From Caulobacteraceae bacterium PMMR1 (GTDB lineage: Bacteria > Pseudomonadota > Alphaproteobacteria > Caulobacterales > Caulobacteraceae): DNA of 64,000 nt. Positions 41,964 through 51,889 of this stretch are shown piece by piece (position 1 is the first letter of the stretch; every line of letters starts with the position of its first letter). Made by a program: the position numbers and the translations under genes. The notes below the pieces were generated by a model. That model was given only the letters and a program-made list of their open reading frames with translations. It had not been told where the DNA came from and searched no databases. The stretch covers positions 310,001 to 374,000 of the forward strand of contig JPOM01000001.1 of NCBI GenBank assembly GCA_000733915.1, in the 5' to 3' direction.

Positions 41964-42326
41964 ATGCTGAGACCGCTGATCGCCGCCGCCGTCCTGCTCT
42001 GCGCCCCCGTTTCGCTGAGGGCGCCCGTCGCCTTTGCTCAGGTTCCCTCGTCCGGCGGCGCCGACACGGGCGCGCCCGACGCCTTCGCGGGCGTCAGCCC
42101 GCGCGCCTTCTACGACTTCGACGGGCGACTGGCCGCGGTCGAGGGTCGCCTCGGCGCGCTGCCGCCCCGCGAGGCGCGGGCCGCCGCCAGGGACCTGCGC
42201 GCGCTCAGGGCCGAGGAGCGGTTCCGGCGGGCGCGCCGGGGCGGCGACCTCTGGGACTTCGACCTGGAGCTGCTGAACACGCGTCTGGACCGGATCGTCG
42301 CGCGCTATCCCGGCCTGCACGCCTGA
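41964..42326 (+). CDS. Small secreted hypothetical protein
   Basis: 120 residues from the ATG at 41964, with AAGGAG nine bases upstream. A signal peptide ends Val-Ala-Phe-Ala. The mature part begins with a Gly/Ser/Ala linker, then a helical Arg/Leu/Glu-rich region (Phe-Asp-Gly-Arg-Leu-Ala-Ala-Val-Glu, Arg-Asp-Leu-Arg-Ala-Leu-Arg) ending Arg-Tyr-Pro-Gly-Leu. It probably forms a helical periplasmic protein. I do not recognise the family. It diverges from the PCu(A)C gene. Confidence 0.7.
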   Translation: MLRPLIAAAVLLCAPVSLRAPVAFAQVPSSGGADTGAPDAFAGVSPRAFYDFDGRLAAVEGRLGALPPREARAAARDLRALRAEERFRRARRGGDLWDFDLELLNTRLDRIVARYPGLHA

Positions 42327-42396
42327 GGCCGCGGCTCAGGTCGAGGGCGGAACCCGCCCGGTAGCTGGGCGTTCCCTCGTCACGGAGAGGTGCGTC

Positions 42397-42636
42397 ATGA
42401 GCCGGACAGTCTATGTCGTTCGTCAGCGAGGCGGCTGGGGCGTGGAGTTCGACGGCCTCGTCCGAAGCGGCCACGCCTCACGGGAAGCGGCGCTGCGCTG
42501 CGCCCGCGAGCGCTGCCAGGCGCTGGCCGAACGCGGCCTGGACCCCGTGCTGAAGGTGCAGGGCGAGCGCGGCCTGTGGCTGGAGGATCGGAGCTTCGCC
42601 GCGCCGGCCTGTGCAGAGCCCCGCCTGATCGCCTGA
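42397..42636 (+). CDS. Small DUF2188-like hypothetical protein
   Basis: 79 residues behind GGAGAGG. It begins Thr-Val-Tyr-Val-Val-Arg-Gln-Arg-Gly-Gly-Trp-Gly-Val-Glu-Phe and continues with Ser-x-Glu-Ala-Ala-Leu-Arg-Cys-Ala-Arg, a pattern of short proteins related to DUF2188 that read as one beta hairpin and a helix. No signal peptide. Function unknown. Confidence 0.65.
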   Translation: MSRTVYVVRQRGGWGVEFDGLVRSGHASREAALRCARERCQALAERGLDPVLKVQGERGLWLEDRSFAAPACAEPRLIA

Positions 42637-42786
42637 TCGCCTGATGGCGTAACGCGAGCGCGCCGGGCGGGTCAAAGCGGCTTACAGAAATGTAGGTCGG
42701 CGCCCTATTGCTGCGTCGAAACGAAGCACGCAAGGTCAGGGCGCGCCGTGTGTTCACGGCGCTCAACCATGTCCAAGGGCCTCACC

Positions 42787-43110
42787 ATGACCAAGCTGCT
42801 GATCGCCGGCGTCGCCGCCGCCGCCCTGTGCCTCGCCCCCGCCGCGATGGCTCAAAACAAGTCCGGCTCGATGTCGACCGGCTCCATGTCCTCGGGCAAC
42901 ATGTCTTCGGGCAACATGTCCTCAGGCAAGTCGGGCTCCATGAGCTCCTCGTCCATGTCCTCCGAGACCAAGTCGACCAAGACGACCGCTCACCACAAGA
43001 AGCACAAGAAGCATCACCACAGCTCCAAGAAGATGAGCGAGACCGAGGGCAGCATGTCCTCCGGCAACATGAGCTCGGGGAACATGTCCTCGGGCAATAT
43101 GAGCCACTAA
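42787..43110 (+). CDS. Secreted Met/Ser/Gly-repeat protein with His/Lys-rich core
   Basis: 107 residues from the ATG at 42787, chosen because AAGGG lies seven bases upstream; an ATG at 42769 is in frame. A signal peptide ends Ala-Met-Ala. The mature protein is low complexity: about six Met-Ser-Ser-Gly-Asn/Lys units, then Ser/Thr/Lys, then a cluster His-His-Lys-Lys-His-Lys-Lys-His-His-His near residue 69, then three more Met-Ser-Ser-Gly-Asn units and a final His. No fold is expected. Met at every fifth position plus a His cluster suggests soft-metal (copper or silver) or polyanion binding, which is inference. A strong terminator follows. Confidence 0.75.
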   Translation: MTKLLIAGVAAAALCLAPAAMAQNKSGSMSTGSMSSGNMSSGNMSSGKSGSMSSSSMSSETKSTKTTAHHKKHKKHHHSSKKMSETEGSMSSGNMSSGNMSSGNMSH

Positions 43111-43136
43111 GCGCACCAGACCGTCCCTGGTCTGAC

Positions 43137-43166
43137 GGCCCCCGGAGCCCGGCTCCGGGGGCCTTT
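43137..43166 (+). terminator. Rho-independent terminator after the Met/Ser/Gly-repeat gene
   Basis: Perfect 13-bp arms GGCCCCCGGAGCC (43137-43149) and GGCTCCGGGGGCC (43151-43163), then TTT. It starts 26 bases after the stop codon. A smaller CCAGACC/GGTCTG hairpin precedes it. Confidence 0.75.
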
Positions 43167-43291
43167 GCGCGTCTTGAGCGGCGGTCGAGGCGAAAGGGGC
43201 TGAGCTCGATTGACGGACGGGCGGGCTAAGGCTTCAGTCGCGCAGGTCAGATCAGGCGGGCCGGATCGGGCGGGTCAGGCGGGGGGCGGAC

Positions 43292-46200
43292 ATGGCGGAC
43301 GGGCTCAATCGCGCGGGCGCGGTCGCGGCGGTCGCGGCGGCGGTGGTCGCTTTTGCGGGCGGGATCGTGGTCGGCCGCGCCTCTCCGGGCGCTGCGCCGG
43401 GGGCGCCTCAGGGGAGCGCCCCCGAGAGCGCCCCCTGGTCTCTCTTCGGCAAGCCCCGCGCGGCCAACGCCGCCCGCCCCGCCGGTCCCAAGCCCGCCGG
43501 ATTTGCGGTCTGGACCACCCGGCTGGACACCTCGGGCCCTGAGGCCCTCTCCTGCATCCGATGAGCCGGCCGCTGGCGTCCTCGCGCGCCTATGGCGACT
43601 TCGTCCAGATGTCGCCCGACCCCGGCCGTCCGCTGGCGGTCAGCGTCAGGGGGGCCGACGAACTCTGCGTCGCGGGCGGCGGCCTCTACGGCCACCGGAT
43701 CACCCTGCTGAAGGGCCTGCCCGCGGCGGACGGCTCCACCCTGGCGGCCAACGCCGACGTGGACTTCACGCCGGGCGACACGCCGCCCTACGTCGGCTTC
43801 GCCGGCCAGGGCGTGGTGCTGCCGCGCGACGAGAGCGACGGCCTGGGCATCGAGACGGTTAACGTCGGAAAGCTGGCGTTGGAGGTCTGGCGCGTGCCGG
43901 ACCGCAATCTGGTGCGCAAGTCGATCACCGCGCCGGACCCGACCGCCGAGGGGGCTTACGCCGACGACTATGGCGACGGCTCGGTGGGCGAGGACGGCCG
44001 CAAGGTCTGGTCGGGCGAGGTCGTGGTGCATGCGCACCAGGGCCAGAAGGCGACCACCGTCTTTCCCCTCGGCGCCGTGCTGAAGACCATGGCGCCGGGC
44101 GCCTATGTGGTGAAGGCCCGCGACGCCACAGGGCTCAGCCCCAAGGCGCTGAAGAACGGCCCTGAGCCCGGCGACACCCCCGCCCAGGCGCGCCGCTGGG
44201 TGCTGTTCACCGACATGGGGCTGATCGCCTACCAGGGCTCCGACGGGCTGGACGTGACGGTGCGCGCGCTCCGCTCGGCCAAGCCGATGAGCGGGGTGAA
44301 GCTCGCCCTGGTGGCCAAGGACGGCGAGGACCTCGCGACCGCCCAAAGCGACGCCCAGGGTCGTGCGCACTTCGCCGCCCCCTTGCTCAAGGGCGAGGCC
44401 GGCGATCACGCCCGCATGGTCATGGCCTATGGTCCCAACGCGGACTTCACGGCCCTGGATCTGGACCGCTCCCCGATCGACCTCTCCAAGCAGGGCGGCG
44501 ACGGCCGCCAGGTCGAGAGCCCGACCGCCGGTCGCGAGGCCAAGGGCGACGTGGACGGCTATCTCTACGCGGACCGCGGCATCTACCGCCCGGGCGAAAC
44601 GGTGCACCTGGTCGGCCTGGTGCGCGACCGCCAGGCCAGGGCTGTGAAGGACCGGGCGGGCGCGGTGGTGGTCCGCCGGCCCTCGGGGCTGGAGTTCCAG
44701 CGGCTCCGCTTCGCCCGGGCGGACGGCGGGGCGCTGGCTGAGGACATCGTGCTGCCCAAGGGCGCGCCCCGGGGCCGCTGGCGCGCGACGCTGGAGATGG
44801 ACGGCTCCGACCAGCCCGCGGGCGAGCTGAGCTTCGCGGTCGAGGACTTCGCGCCCCAGCGGCTGGCGGTGAGCGTGGCCGCCGACAAGGACCGGCCGCT
44901 GGTCGCGGGCGAGACGCGCAGGATCGAGATCGACGCGCGCTTCCTCTACGGCGCGACCGGCGCTGGCCTGCAGACCCAGACGGAGGCGCGGCTGCGGGCC
45001 GACCCGACGCCCTTCCCGGCGTTCAAGGATTTCCGCTTCGGCGATGAGCGACAGCCCTTCCAGGAAAAGCTGGTCTCGCTGCCCAACAGCGTCACCGACG
45101 GCCAGGGCCGCGCCTACGCCAGCCTTGACGCCGGCCAGGCGGGCGACACCGCCCAGCCGCTCGCCGCCGCCCTCACCGCCTCGGTGTTCGAGCCCGGCGG
45201 GCGGCCCGTGCGCGAGACGGCGGTGCTGAAGCTCCGCCCCAAGCCGCTCTACCTCGGCGTCAAGCCGACCCAGACAGGCGCCAGCGACTCCCCGACGGAG
45301 ATCTTCGACATCGTCGCCCTGAACGCGGCGGGGCGGCGGGTGGCGGCGCCCGGCGTGACCTGGACGCTCATCGCGGAGAACTGGGACTACAACTGGTTCC
45401 AGAAGGACGGCCAGTGGGCCTGGCGGCGCACCAGCCGGGACACGCCGGTCGCCCGCGGCGCCCTGGACGTCGGCGCCGCTGCGCCCGCGCGGATCGTCAA
45501 GCGCCTCGCCTGGGGCGACTACCGGCTGCAACTCGAGGACTCGCGCACGGGCGCGCGCACCGTCATCCGCCTGGCCTCCGGCTGGGGCGAGCCCGCCGCG
45601 GGCGAGGACGCGCCGGACACGGTGCGCCTCTCCGCCGGGCCCAGGACCTACGCCCAGGGCGACACCGTCGAGCTCGCCATCAAGGCGCCCTACGGCGGCG
45701 AGGCCCAGATCGCGGTGGCGACCGACCGGCTGATCGACTTCAAGACCCTGAGCGTGCCCAAGGGCGGGACGACCCTGAGGCTCAAGACCTCCGCGGCTTG
45801 GGGCGGCGGCGCCTATGTGCTGGCCAGCGTGATCCAGCCGCGCGATCCCGCGGTCACGCCCAAGCCGCGTCGGGCGCTGGGCCTGCTCTACGTCCCGCTC
45901 GACCCCAAGGGGCGCAAGCTCACCGTCCAGGTGAACGCGCCGCCCAAGCTCGACGCGAGCGCCCCGGTCGTGGTTCCTCTCCAGGTGCAGGGGCTGAAGT
46001 TCGGCGGTCGCGCCCACGTTACGGTGGCGGCGGTGGACGAGGGCATCCTGCGCCTGACGCACCAGGACAACCCCGACCCGGCCAAGTGGTACTTCGGCAA
46101 GCGCGCCTTGAGCCTGGACTACCGCGACGACTACGGCCGAATGCTGGACCCCAACCTCGGCCCTGCGGCGGGAGTGAACTTCGGCGGGGACGAGATCGGC

Positions 46201-48255
46201 GGCGAGGGCGGCCTCTCCACCACGCCGATCAAGACGGTCGCGCTCTGGTCCGGCGTGGTCGAGACCGGGCTGGACGGACGCGCCAAGGTCACCCTGCCGG
46301 CGGCCGCCTTCAACGGCGAGCTGCGCCTTATGGCCGTGGCCTGGACCGATGATGCGGTGGGCGCGGGGGCGTCCAAGCTCACCGTGCGCCGCCCGGTGGT
46401 GGCCGAGCTCGCCCTGCCGCGCTTCCTGGCGCCGGGCGACCAGGCGCTGGCGACGCTGGAGCTGCACAACCTGGAGGGCCGCCCAGGCGACTACACGGCG
46501 GAGGTCGCCGGCCAGGGCGGGCCGGTGGCGGCCTTCCGCAGGCTGATCGCGCTCGGGCTCGGCCAGCGGATCGTGGCGCGCGCGCCGCTCAGCGCGCCCC
46601 CCGCCGCCGGCGTCGGGCGGGTGGACCTGCGCGTCTTCGGCCCGGGCTTTGACCAGCGCACCGCCTACCCGATCCAGACGCGGCTCGGCTGGGGCGCGGT
46701 CACCCGGGTCCAGACCGCCCTGCAGCGTCCGGGGGAGGCTTTCACGCCGGGCGGCGAGCTGCTCGCGGGTTTCGCGCCCGGGACGGCCAGCCTGAGCGTC
46801 AGCTTCTCGCCGTTCCAGGGCTTCGACCCTGCGCCCATCGCCGAGCACCTGAGCCGCTATCCCTACGGCTGCACCGAGCAGCTGATCTCCACCGCCTACC
46901 CCTTGCTGTTCGCGCGCGCGGTCTCGGCCGATCCGAAGCTGCGGACCGCCGATGCGGCGCTGGCCCAGGCGGTGTCGCGCCTGCTGGACCGCGAGCCGCT
47001 GAACGGCGCCTTCGGCCTGTGGCGGGCCGGCGACGGCGAGGCGGAGCCTTGGCTCGGCGCCTATGCGACCGACTTCTTGCTGGAGGCCAGGGCGCGGGGC
47101 GCCCTGGTGCCTGAGGAGGCGCTGCAGCGGGCGATGACGGCGCTCAGGGCGGTGTCCAAGCCGGAAGGGTTCGTCGCCTCCGGCTACAGGCTGGAGTATC
47201 CGCCGACCTGGTGGGCCGAGAAGGACGCGCTGAAGGCCGCCACGGCGCGCCTGCGCAGCCGCTCCGCCGCCTACGCCCTTTATGTGCTCGCCAAGGGCGG
47301 CCAGGGCGACCTGGCGCGCCTGCGCTGGTTCCACGACGTGCAGTTCAAGAGCGAGCCGAGCCCGCTCGCCCGCGCCCAAGTCGGGGCGGGGCTGGCGCTG
47401 ATGGGCGACCGCGCCCGCGCGCACGACAGTTTCGTCCAGGCCGCCCAGGCTCTGGGCTTCAAGGACGAGCAGGACTGGTACCAGACGCCGCTCCGCGACC
47501 TCGCCGGCGTGATCGCGCTGGCCTATGACGCGGGCGAGGTCGCCGTCGCGCGTGAGCTGCAGGGCCGGCTCGCCAATGCCGTGAAGGACCCCGACGCCCT
47601 GTCCACCCAGGAAGAGGCGCGCCTGCTCCAGGCCGCCGACCGCATGCTGCGCGCCTCCGGCCCGATGCGGGTGACGGCGAGCGGCGCGGCCTCGGCCGGC
47701 GCAAACCGCTGGATGGTGGGACGGCTCGCAGGGGCGCGCTTCGTGAACGCCGGCGGGCCGGTCTGGCGCACGGTCACGGTCCGCGGCGTGCCTGCGACCG
47801 CGCCGGGGGCGACGGCCGAGGGCCTGACGCTCACCAAACGGCTGTTCACCTTGCAGGGCCAGCCGGTGAACCCGGCCCAGGTCGCGCAGGGGCAGCGGGT
47901 GGTGATCCTGCTCTCCGGCGCCAGCCGCCAGGCCCGCTCGGCCCTGACGGTGATCGACGATCCTCTGCCGGCCGGCTTCGAGATCGAGACCCCGCTTTCG
48001 CCCGACGACGCCAAGTCCGGACCGTTCCGCTTCCTGGGGACGCTCTCGGCGGTGTCGGTGCAGGAGGCGCGCGACGACCGCTACGTCGCGGCCCTGACCC
48101 TGCCGGGGAACAAGCCCTACGCCGTGGCCTATGTCGCGCGGGCGGTGACGCCCGGCGACTTCCTGCTGCCGGGGGCGAGCGCGCGGGACATGTATCGCGC
48201 CGCCGTCCAGGCCCGGACCGCGCCCGGGCGCCTGCACATCGCCGCCGGACCGTGA
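43292..48255 (+). pseudogene. yfaS: Alpha-2-macroglobulin family protein (YfaS-like), with a frameshift near its N-terminus
   Basis: The frame from the ATG at 43292 gives an N-terminal membrane anchor (Ala/Val-rich, residues ~7-30) and the first macroglobulin strand, ending Leu-Ser-Cys-Ile-Arg-stop at 43564. The next frame, from 43561, continues Pro-Leu-Ala-Ser-Ser-Arg-Ala-Tyr-Gly-Asp-Phe for 1564 residues. A missing base near 43555-43562 would fuse them to ~1654 residues, the usual length. The thioester motif Gly-Cys-Thr-Glu-Gln sits near the C-terminal third. The protein traps proteases in the periplasm. Its GTGA overlap with pbpC gives the usual yfaS-pbpC operon. Confidence 0.9.
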
Positions 48256-50311
48256 GCGGGGGCGCGACCCGCGTCCGCCTCCTCCTGCGCGCCCTGATCG
48301 CGCTTGTGGCGCTGGAGGTCGCGGCGGCGGGCCTGGACGCGACCTGCCCGCCGGACCTGGCCAAGGCGCGCCGGGCCTCGCCGGTCGCCCTGGACCGCAA
48401 CGGCGCGTGGCTCCGCGCCCTGCCGGTCGAGAACGGGCGCTGGCGCTTGCGCGCGGACCTGGCCCGCACCGACCCGAGCTTCGTCCAGCGCCTGATCGCG
48501 GTGGAGGACGCGCGCTTCTGGCTGCACGCCGGCGTGGATCCCGCCGCGGTGCTGCGCGCCGCGCTCGGCGACCTGGCCCGCGGGCGCATCGCCTCCGGCG
48601 CGTCCACCCTGACCCTGCAGGCCGCCCGGCGGCTGGAGCCTCGGCCGCGGACCTTTGGGGCCAAGCTGATCGAGGCGGCCCGGGCCCTGCAGCTGGAGGC
48701 GCGCTTCTCCAAGCCGGAGATCCTGGCGCTCTACCTCAGCCTGGCGCCCTACGGCGGGAACCTGGAGGGGGTGCGGGCGGCGTCTCTGGCCTGGTTCGGC
48801 CACGAGCCCTTAAGCCTCACCGACGGGGAGCAGGCCCTGCTGATCGCCCTGCCGCAGGCGCCGGAGGCGCGCCGCCCCGACCGGCGGCCGAGGCGGGCGG
48901 CTGCGGCGCGGGCGCGGGTGCTGGCCAGGCTCGTCCGGGCGGGCCTGATGTCTGAGGCGCGCGCCGCGGAGGCCGCCCTGGAGCCCCTGCCGGTGCGCCG
49001 CCAGCCCTTCCCCGGCGTCGCCTGGCAGGCGGCGGGCGAGCTCGCGCGCGCCGCCCCCGCCGGTCAGGCCACCGTCGTCTCGACCCTGGATGCGGAGCTG
49101 CAGCGCCGTCTGGCGCCCCTGGCGCTCGCCGCGGCCCGCCGCCAGGGCCCCGACACCGCCGTGGCCGTGCTGGTCGTGGAGGCCCGCTCCCGCGCCGTCC
49201 GCGCCGCCATCGCCGGCCAGGGCCTGGACGGACCGGCGGGCTGGCTGGACCTGACGCGGGCCCTGCGCTCGCCCGGCTCGGCCCTGAAGCCGTTCATCTA
49301 CGCCATGGCCTTCGACGAGGGCCTGGCGGCGCCGGACACGCGCCTTGCGGACGCGCCGACGCGCTTTGAAGGCTATGCGCCCGAGAACTTCGACCGCCTC
49401 TTCCACGACCAGGTGAGCGCGCGCGAGGCCCTGGCCTATTCGCTGAACGTGCCCGCGGTCGCGATGCTGCAGAAGCTGGGCGCGAGCGCGTTCGAGGCGC
49501 GCTTGCGGGGCGTGGGCGTGCGGCTGGCGCGGCCCCGGGCGCGGCTGGCCGACCCCGGCCTCGCCCTGGCGCTCGGCGGCTATGGCATAAGCCCCCGCGA
49601 CGTGGCGCTGCTCTACGCCGGCCTGGCGGACGGGGGCGAGGTGAAGCCCCTCGCCTGGACCGAGGCCGACGCCGCCCGCCGCCCCGACCAGCCGGGTCTG
49701 CGCCTCGTGCGGCCCGAGGCGGCCGCGCAGGTGGTCGACATCCTGCGCGAGAGCCCGCCGCCGCCGGGGCGGGCGCCGACGCAGCTGACCGCGGAGGGCC
49801 CGCGGCTCGCCTTCAAGACCGGCACCTCCTACGGCTTCCGCGACGCCTGGGCGGCGGGGATCGGGGCCGGCTATGTCGTGGTGGTCTGGAGCGGTCGGCC
49901 GGACGGCGGCGCGCGCGCCGCCGGCACGGGGCGGGAGGCCGCCGCGCCCCTGCTGTTTGACGTCTTCGACGCCCTGGGCGGCCCGGCGGGCGCGCCCGCG
50001 CGCTCGGCCCCGGCGTTGCGCCCGCCGCGCTTCAGGCGCTCACGCCGCCGACGTCCGACGGCTGCCCCGGCCTGATCTTCCCCCCGGACGGCGCGGCGGT
50101 CAGCGTCGAGGGCTTCGGCCCCGCCGCCCGAGGGCTGCAGCTGACCGCCCGCGGCGAGGGTCTGCGATGGTTCGTGGACGGCGCGCCCCTGAAGTCTCCG
50201 GCGCAGGGCGACCCGATCTGGCGGCCCTCGGCCCCCGGCTTCTACCGGCTGAGCGTGGAAAGCGCCGCCGGCTGCCGTGTCTCCGCCAAGGTCCGGGTGC
50301 GATCCAATTGA
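48252..50311 (+). pseudogene. pbpC: Penicillin-binding protein 1C, with a frameshift before its C-terminal domain
   Basis: The frame from the GTG at 48252 encodes an N-terminal anchor, a GT51 glycosyltransferase (Ala-Val-Glu-Asp-Ala-Arg-Phe, Gly-Ala-Ser-Thr-Leu-Thr-Leu-Gln), and a transpeptidase with Ser-Ala-Leu-Lys, Ser-Leu-Asn and Lys-Thr-Gly-Thr-Ser. It then hits a TGA at 50075. From about 50030 the neighbouring frame encodes the C-terminal BiPBP_C domain (Leu-Ile-Phe-Pro-Pro-Asp-Gly-Ala, Trp-Phe-Val-Asp-Gly) to the TGA at 50309-50311. One missing base near 50027-50036 explains this. PBP1C polymerises peptidoglycan and works with YfaS. The catalytic domains are intact either way. Confidence 0.9.
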
Positions 50312-50323
50312 CACGCTTACGCA

Positions 50324-50340
50324 TTCGCGTCCGACGCGAA
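50324..50340. promoter_or_regulatory. 17-bp perfect palindrome upstream of the Sel1 lipoprotein gene
   Basis: TTCGCGTC-C-GACGCGAA (50324-50340) lies 13 bases after the restored pbpC stop and ~95 bases before the Sel1 gene. It is followed by an AT-rich TTGACTTTATAGTTAAC stretch (50373-50389), unusual for this genome and probably part of the promoter. The palindrome may be an operator or an end-of-transcript hairpin. Confidence 0.4.
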
Positions 50341-50434
50341 CACTTTGTCGCCACCGGTCGGGAGCGAAACCTTGACTTTATAGTTAACGACCGGGAGAAG
50401 TGAGCGCAGTGCGATGCGGCGTGGTGGGGATCAC

Positions 50435-51889
50435 ATGAGGCTGTCCGACGCCAGCGCGTCGCGACCCGATCGAGGGCGTCCGGGGCTGAAAAGCCTTGCC
50501 GCCGCTGGCCTGATTGCGAGCCTTGGGCCCTTGATGGGCTGCGACACCGCCGAGTGGCGCCATCGCCTGGCCGTCGCCGCGTGCCCGCGTCCGCAGCAGC
50601 CGATCGGGGTCGCTCCGCAGTTCGCCGACCAGCAGAACGAGATCCGCGAGCTGCGCCAGCGCGGGTTCCGCAACGACTTCTTCGCCCAGCTCGAGCTCGC
50701 CCGCCGCTACGAGGGCCAGCGCACCCAGGACAAGAACCTGGAGGACCCGGTCGAGGCGGCGGTCTGGTACGGCATGGCGCTGGCGAACAACGCCGGCTAC
50801 GAGACCCTGGGCGCGCGCTATGCAAGCCGCAAGCTCGGCGGCCGCATCCGCTTCATCACTCACTTCGACGACTGCCGCGCCTTCGAGCGGGGCGAGGCCT
50901 ACGCCAGCCTGAACCGCCTGCTGTCGCGCATGGCCACCGACGAGCAGGAAAAGGTCCGGGATCGGATCACCTACATCCTCTCGACCCAGGGGGCGGACGG
51001 CTACCGGACCCTGGCGCGGCTGCACGACGCCTCCTTCGGCCCGTTCGGCGAGCCGGTGGACAACCCGCAGGCGCTCTACGCCATCGGCCGGCCCGATCGC
51101 CCGGGCGCGCCTGCGGTGCTGCAGCTGTTCTCGCGCAACGATGTCGACAGCTATCTCTACAACAGCCTGGCGGCCCAGACCGGCGACGTCGGGGCCTATG
51201 TCATGCTGAAGGACTTCGAGCGCTCCTCGCCGGAGCGGGCGCAGTACGCCTCCTTCGTGCAGTCCAAGGTGGACCGCTGGGTGCCGCCCTACGAGTTCTA
51301 TCCGCCCGAAGCGCCGAATTCTGGCGTTCCGCACACGGACGAAAGCGAGCCCCAGGGCGAGGCGGCGGAGGCCGCGCTGGCCCGCATCTCCGAGCTGCCG
51401 TTCGCCCACATCGCCGATGCGCTGCTCTTCCTGCGGGTGATCCCCTCGCCCTGCCCGGGCGAGGCGTTCCTTCCGCCCAAGGCGGCGGAGACCTTCCAAG
51501 CCATGATCGGCCGGCCGCTGACGGGGCGCCTGAGCCCGCTGGAGCGCGTCCGCGTCATCCAGATGGCGGCGGTCGACGGCTCGCCCCACGCCCAGCTCGT
51601 GCTGGCCGTCATGTACGCCGAGGGCGTGGGCGTGCCGCGCGACACCGCCCGCGCCTTCGCCTGGTTCGAACGCGCCGCCAAGCAGGGCAACCCTGAGGCC
51701 AAGTACGCCATGTCCCAGTTCTTCTCCCTCGGGGTGGAAGGGGTGTCGGACCAGGACAAGGCCAAGGCGGTGGTCTACCAGATCGATGCGGCGCTCGCGG
51801 GCTTCAGGCCGTCCGCCGATCACCTGCAAGAGATTCTGGCCCGCATGTCGCATGCGCCTTATCCACGGCGCCAAGGGGGTTACTGGTGA
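50435..51889 (+). CDS. Sel1-repeat lipoprotein
   Basis: 484 residues from the ATG at 50435, behind GGGGA; an ATG at 50414 is also in frame. The signal peptide ends in a lipobox Pro-Leu-Met-Gly-Cys. Sel1-type helical repeats are seen near residues 75-105 (Ala-Gln-Leu-Glu-Leu-Ala-Arg-Arg-Tyr, Trp-Tyr-Gly-Met-Ala) and ~375-450 (Ala-Gln-Leu-Val-Leu-Ala-Val-Met-Tyr-Ala-Glu-Gly, Trp-Phe-Glu-Arg-Ala-Ala). The ~270 residues between are not recognisable. Sel1 proteins are scaffolds for protein complexes. Its stop overlaps the GTG start of the beta-helix gene, so the pair is translationally coupled. Confidence 0.85.
   Translation: MRLSDASASRPDRGRPGLKSLAAAGLIASLGPLMGCDTAEWRHRLAVAACPRPQQPIGVAPQFADQQNEIRELRQRGFRNDFFAQLELARRYEGQRTQDKNLEDPVEAAVWYGMALANNAGYETLGARYASRKLGGRIRFITHFDDCRAFERGEAYASLNRLLSRMATDEQEKVRDRITYILSTQGADGYRTLARLHDASFGPFGEPVDNPQALYAIGRPDRPGAPAVLQLFSRNDVDSYLYNSLAAQTGDVGAYVMLKDFERSSPERAQYASFVQSKVDRWVPPYEFYPPEAPNSGVPHTDESEPQGEAAEAALARISELPFAHIADALLFLRVIPSPCPGEAFLPPKAAETFQAMIGRPLTGRLSPLERVRVIQMAAVDGSPHAQLVLAVMYAEGVGVPRDTARAFAWFERAAKQGNPEAKYAMSQFFSLGVEGVSDQDKAKAVVYQIDAALAGFRPSADHLQEILARMSHAPYPRRQGGYW

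Noticed and set aside
42850-43105. CRISPR-like short repeats
   Set aside because: The repeats are codon-level copies of Met-Ser-Ser-Gly-Asn in one reading frame, without constant-length unique spacers or cas genes.
43408-48237. A 1609-codon open frame antisense to yfaS, and similar giant antisense frames at 24823-28173, 656-2893 and 2977-4611
   Set aside because: In DNA this GC-rich the strand opposite a coding region lacks stop codons by composition. The products are Arg/Gly/His-rich and match no family, while the opposite strand has clear domains.
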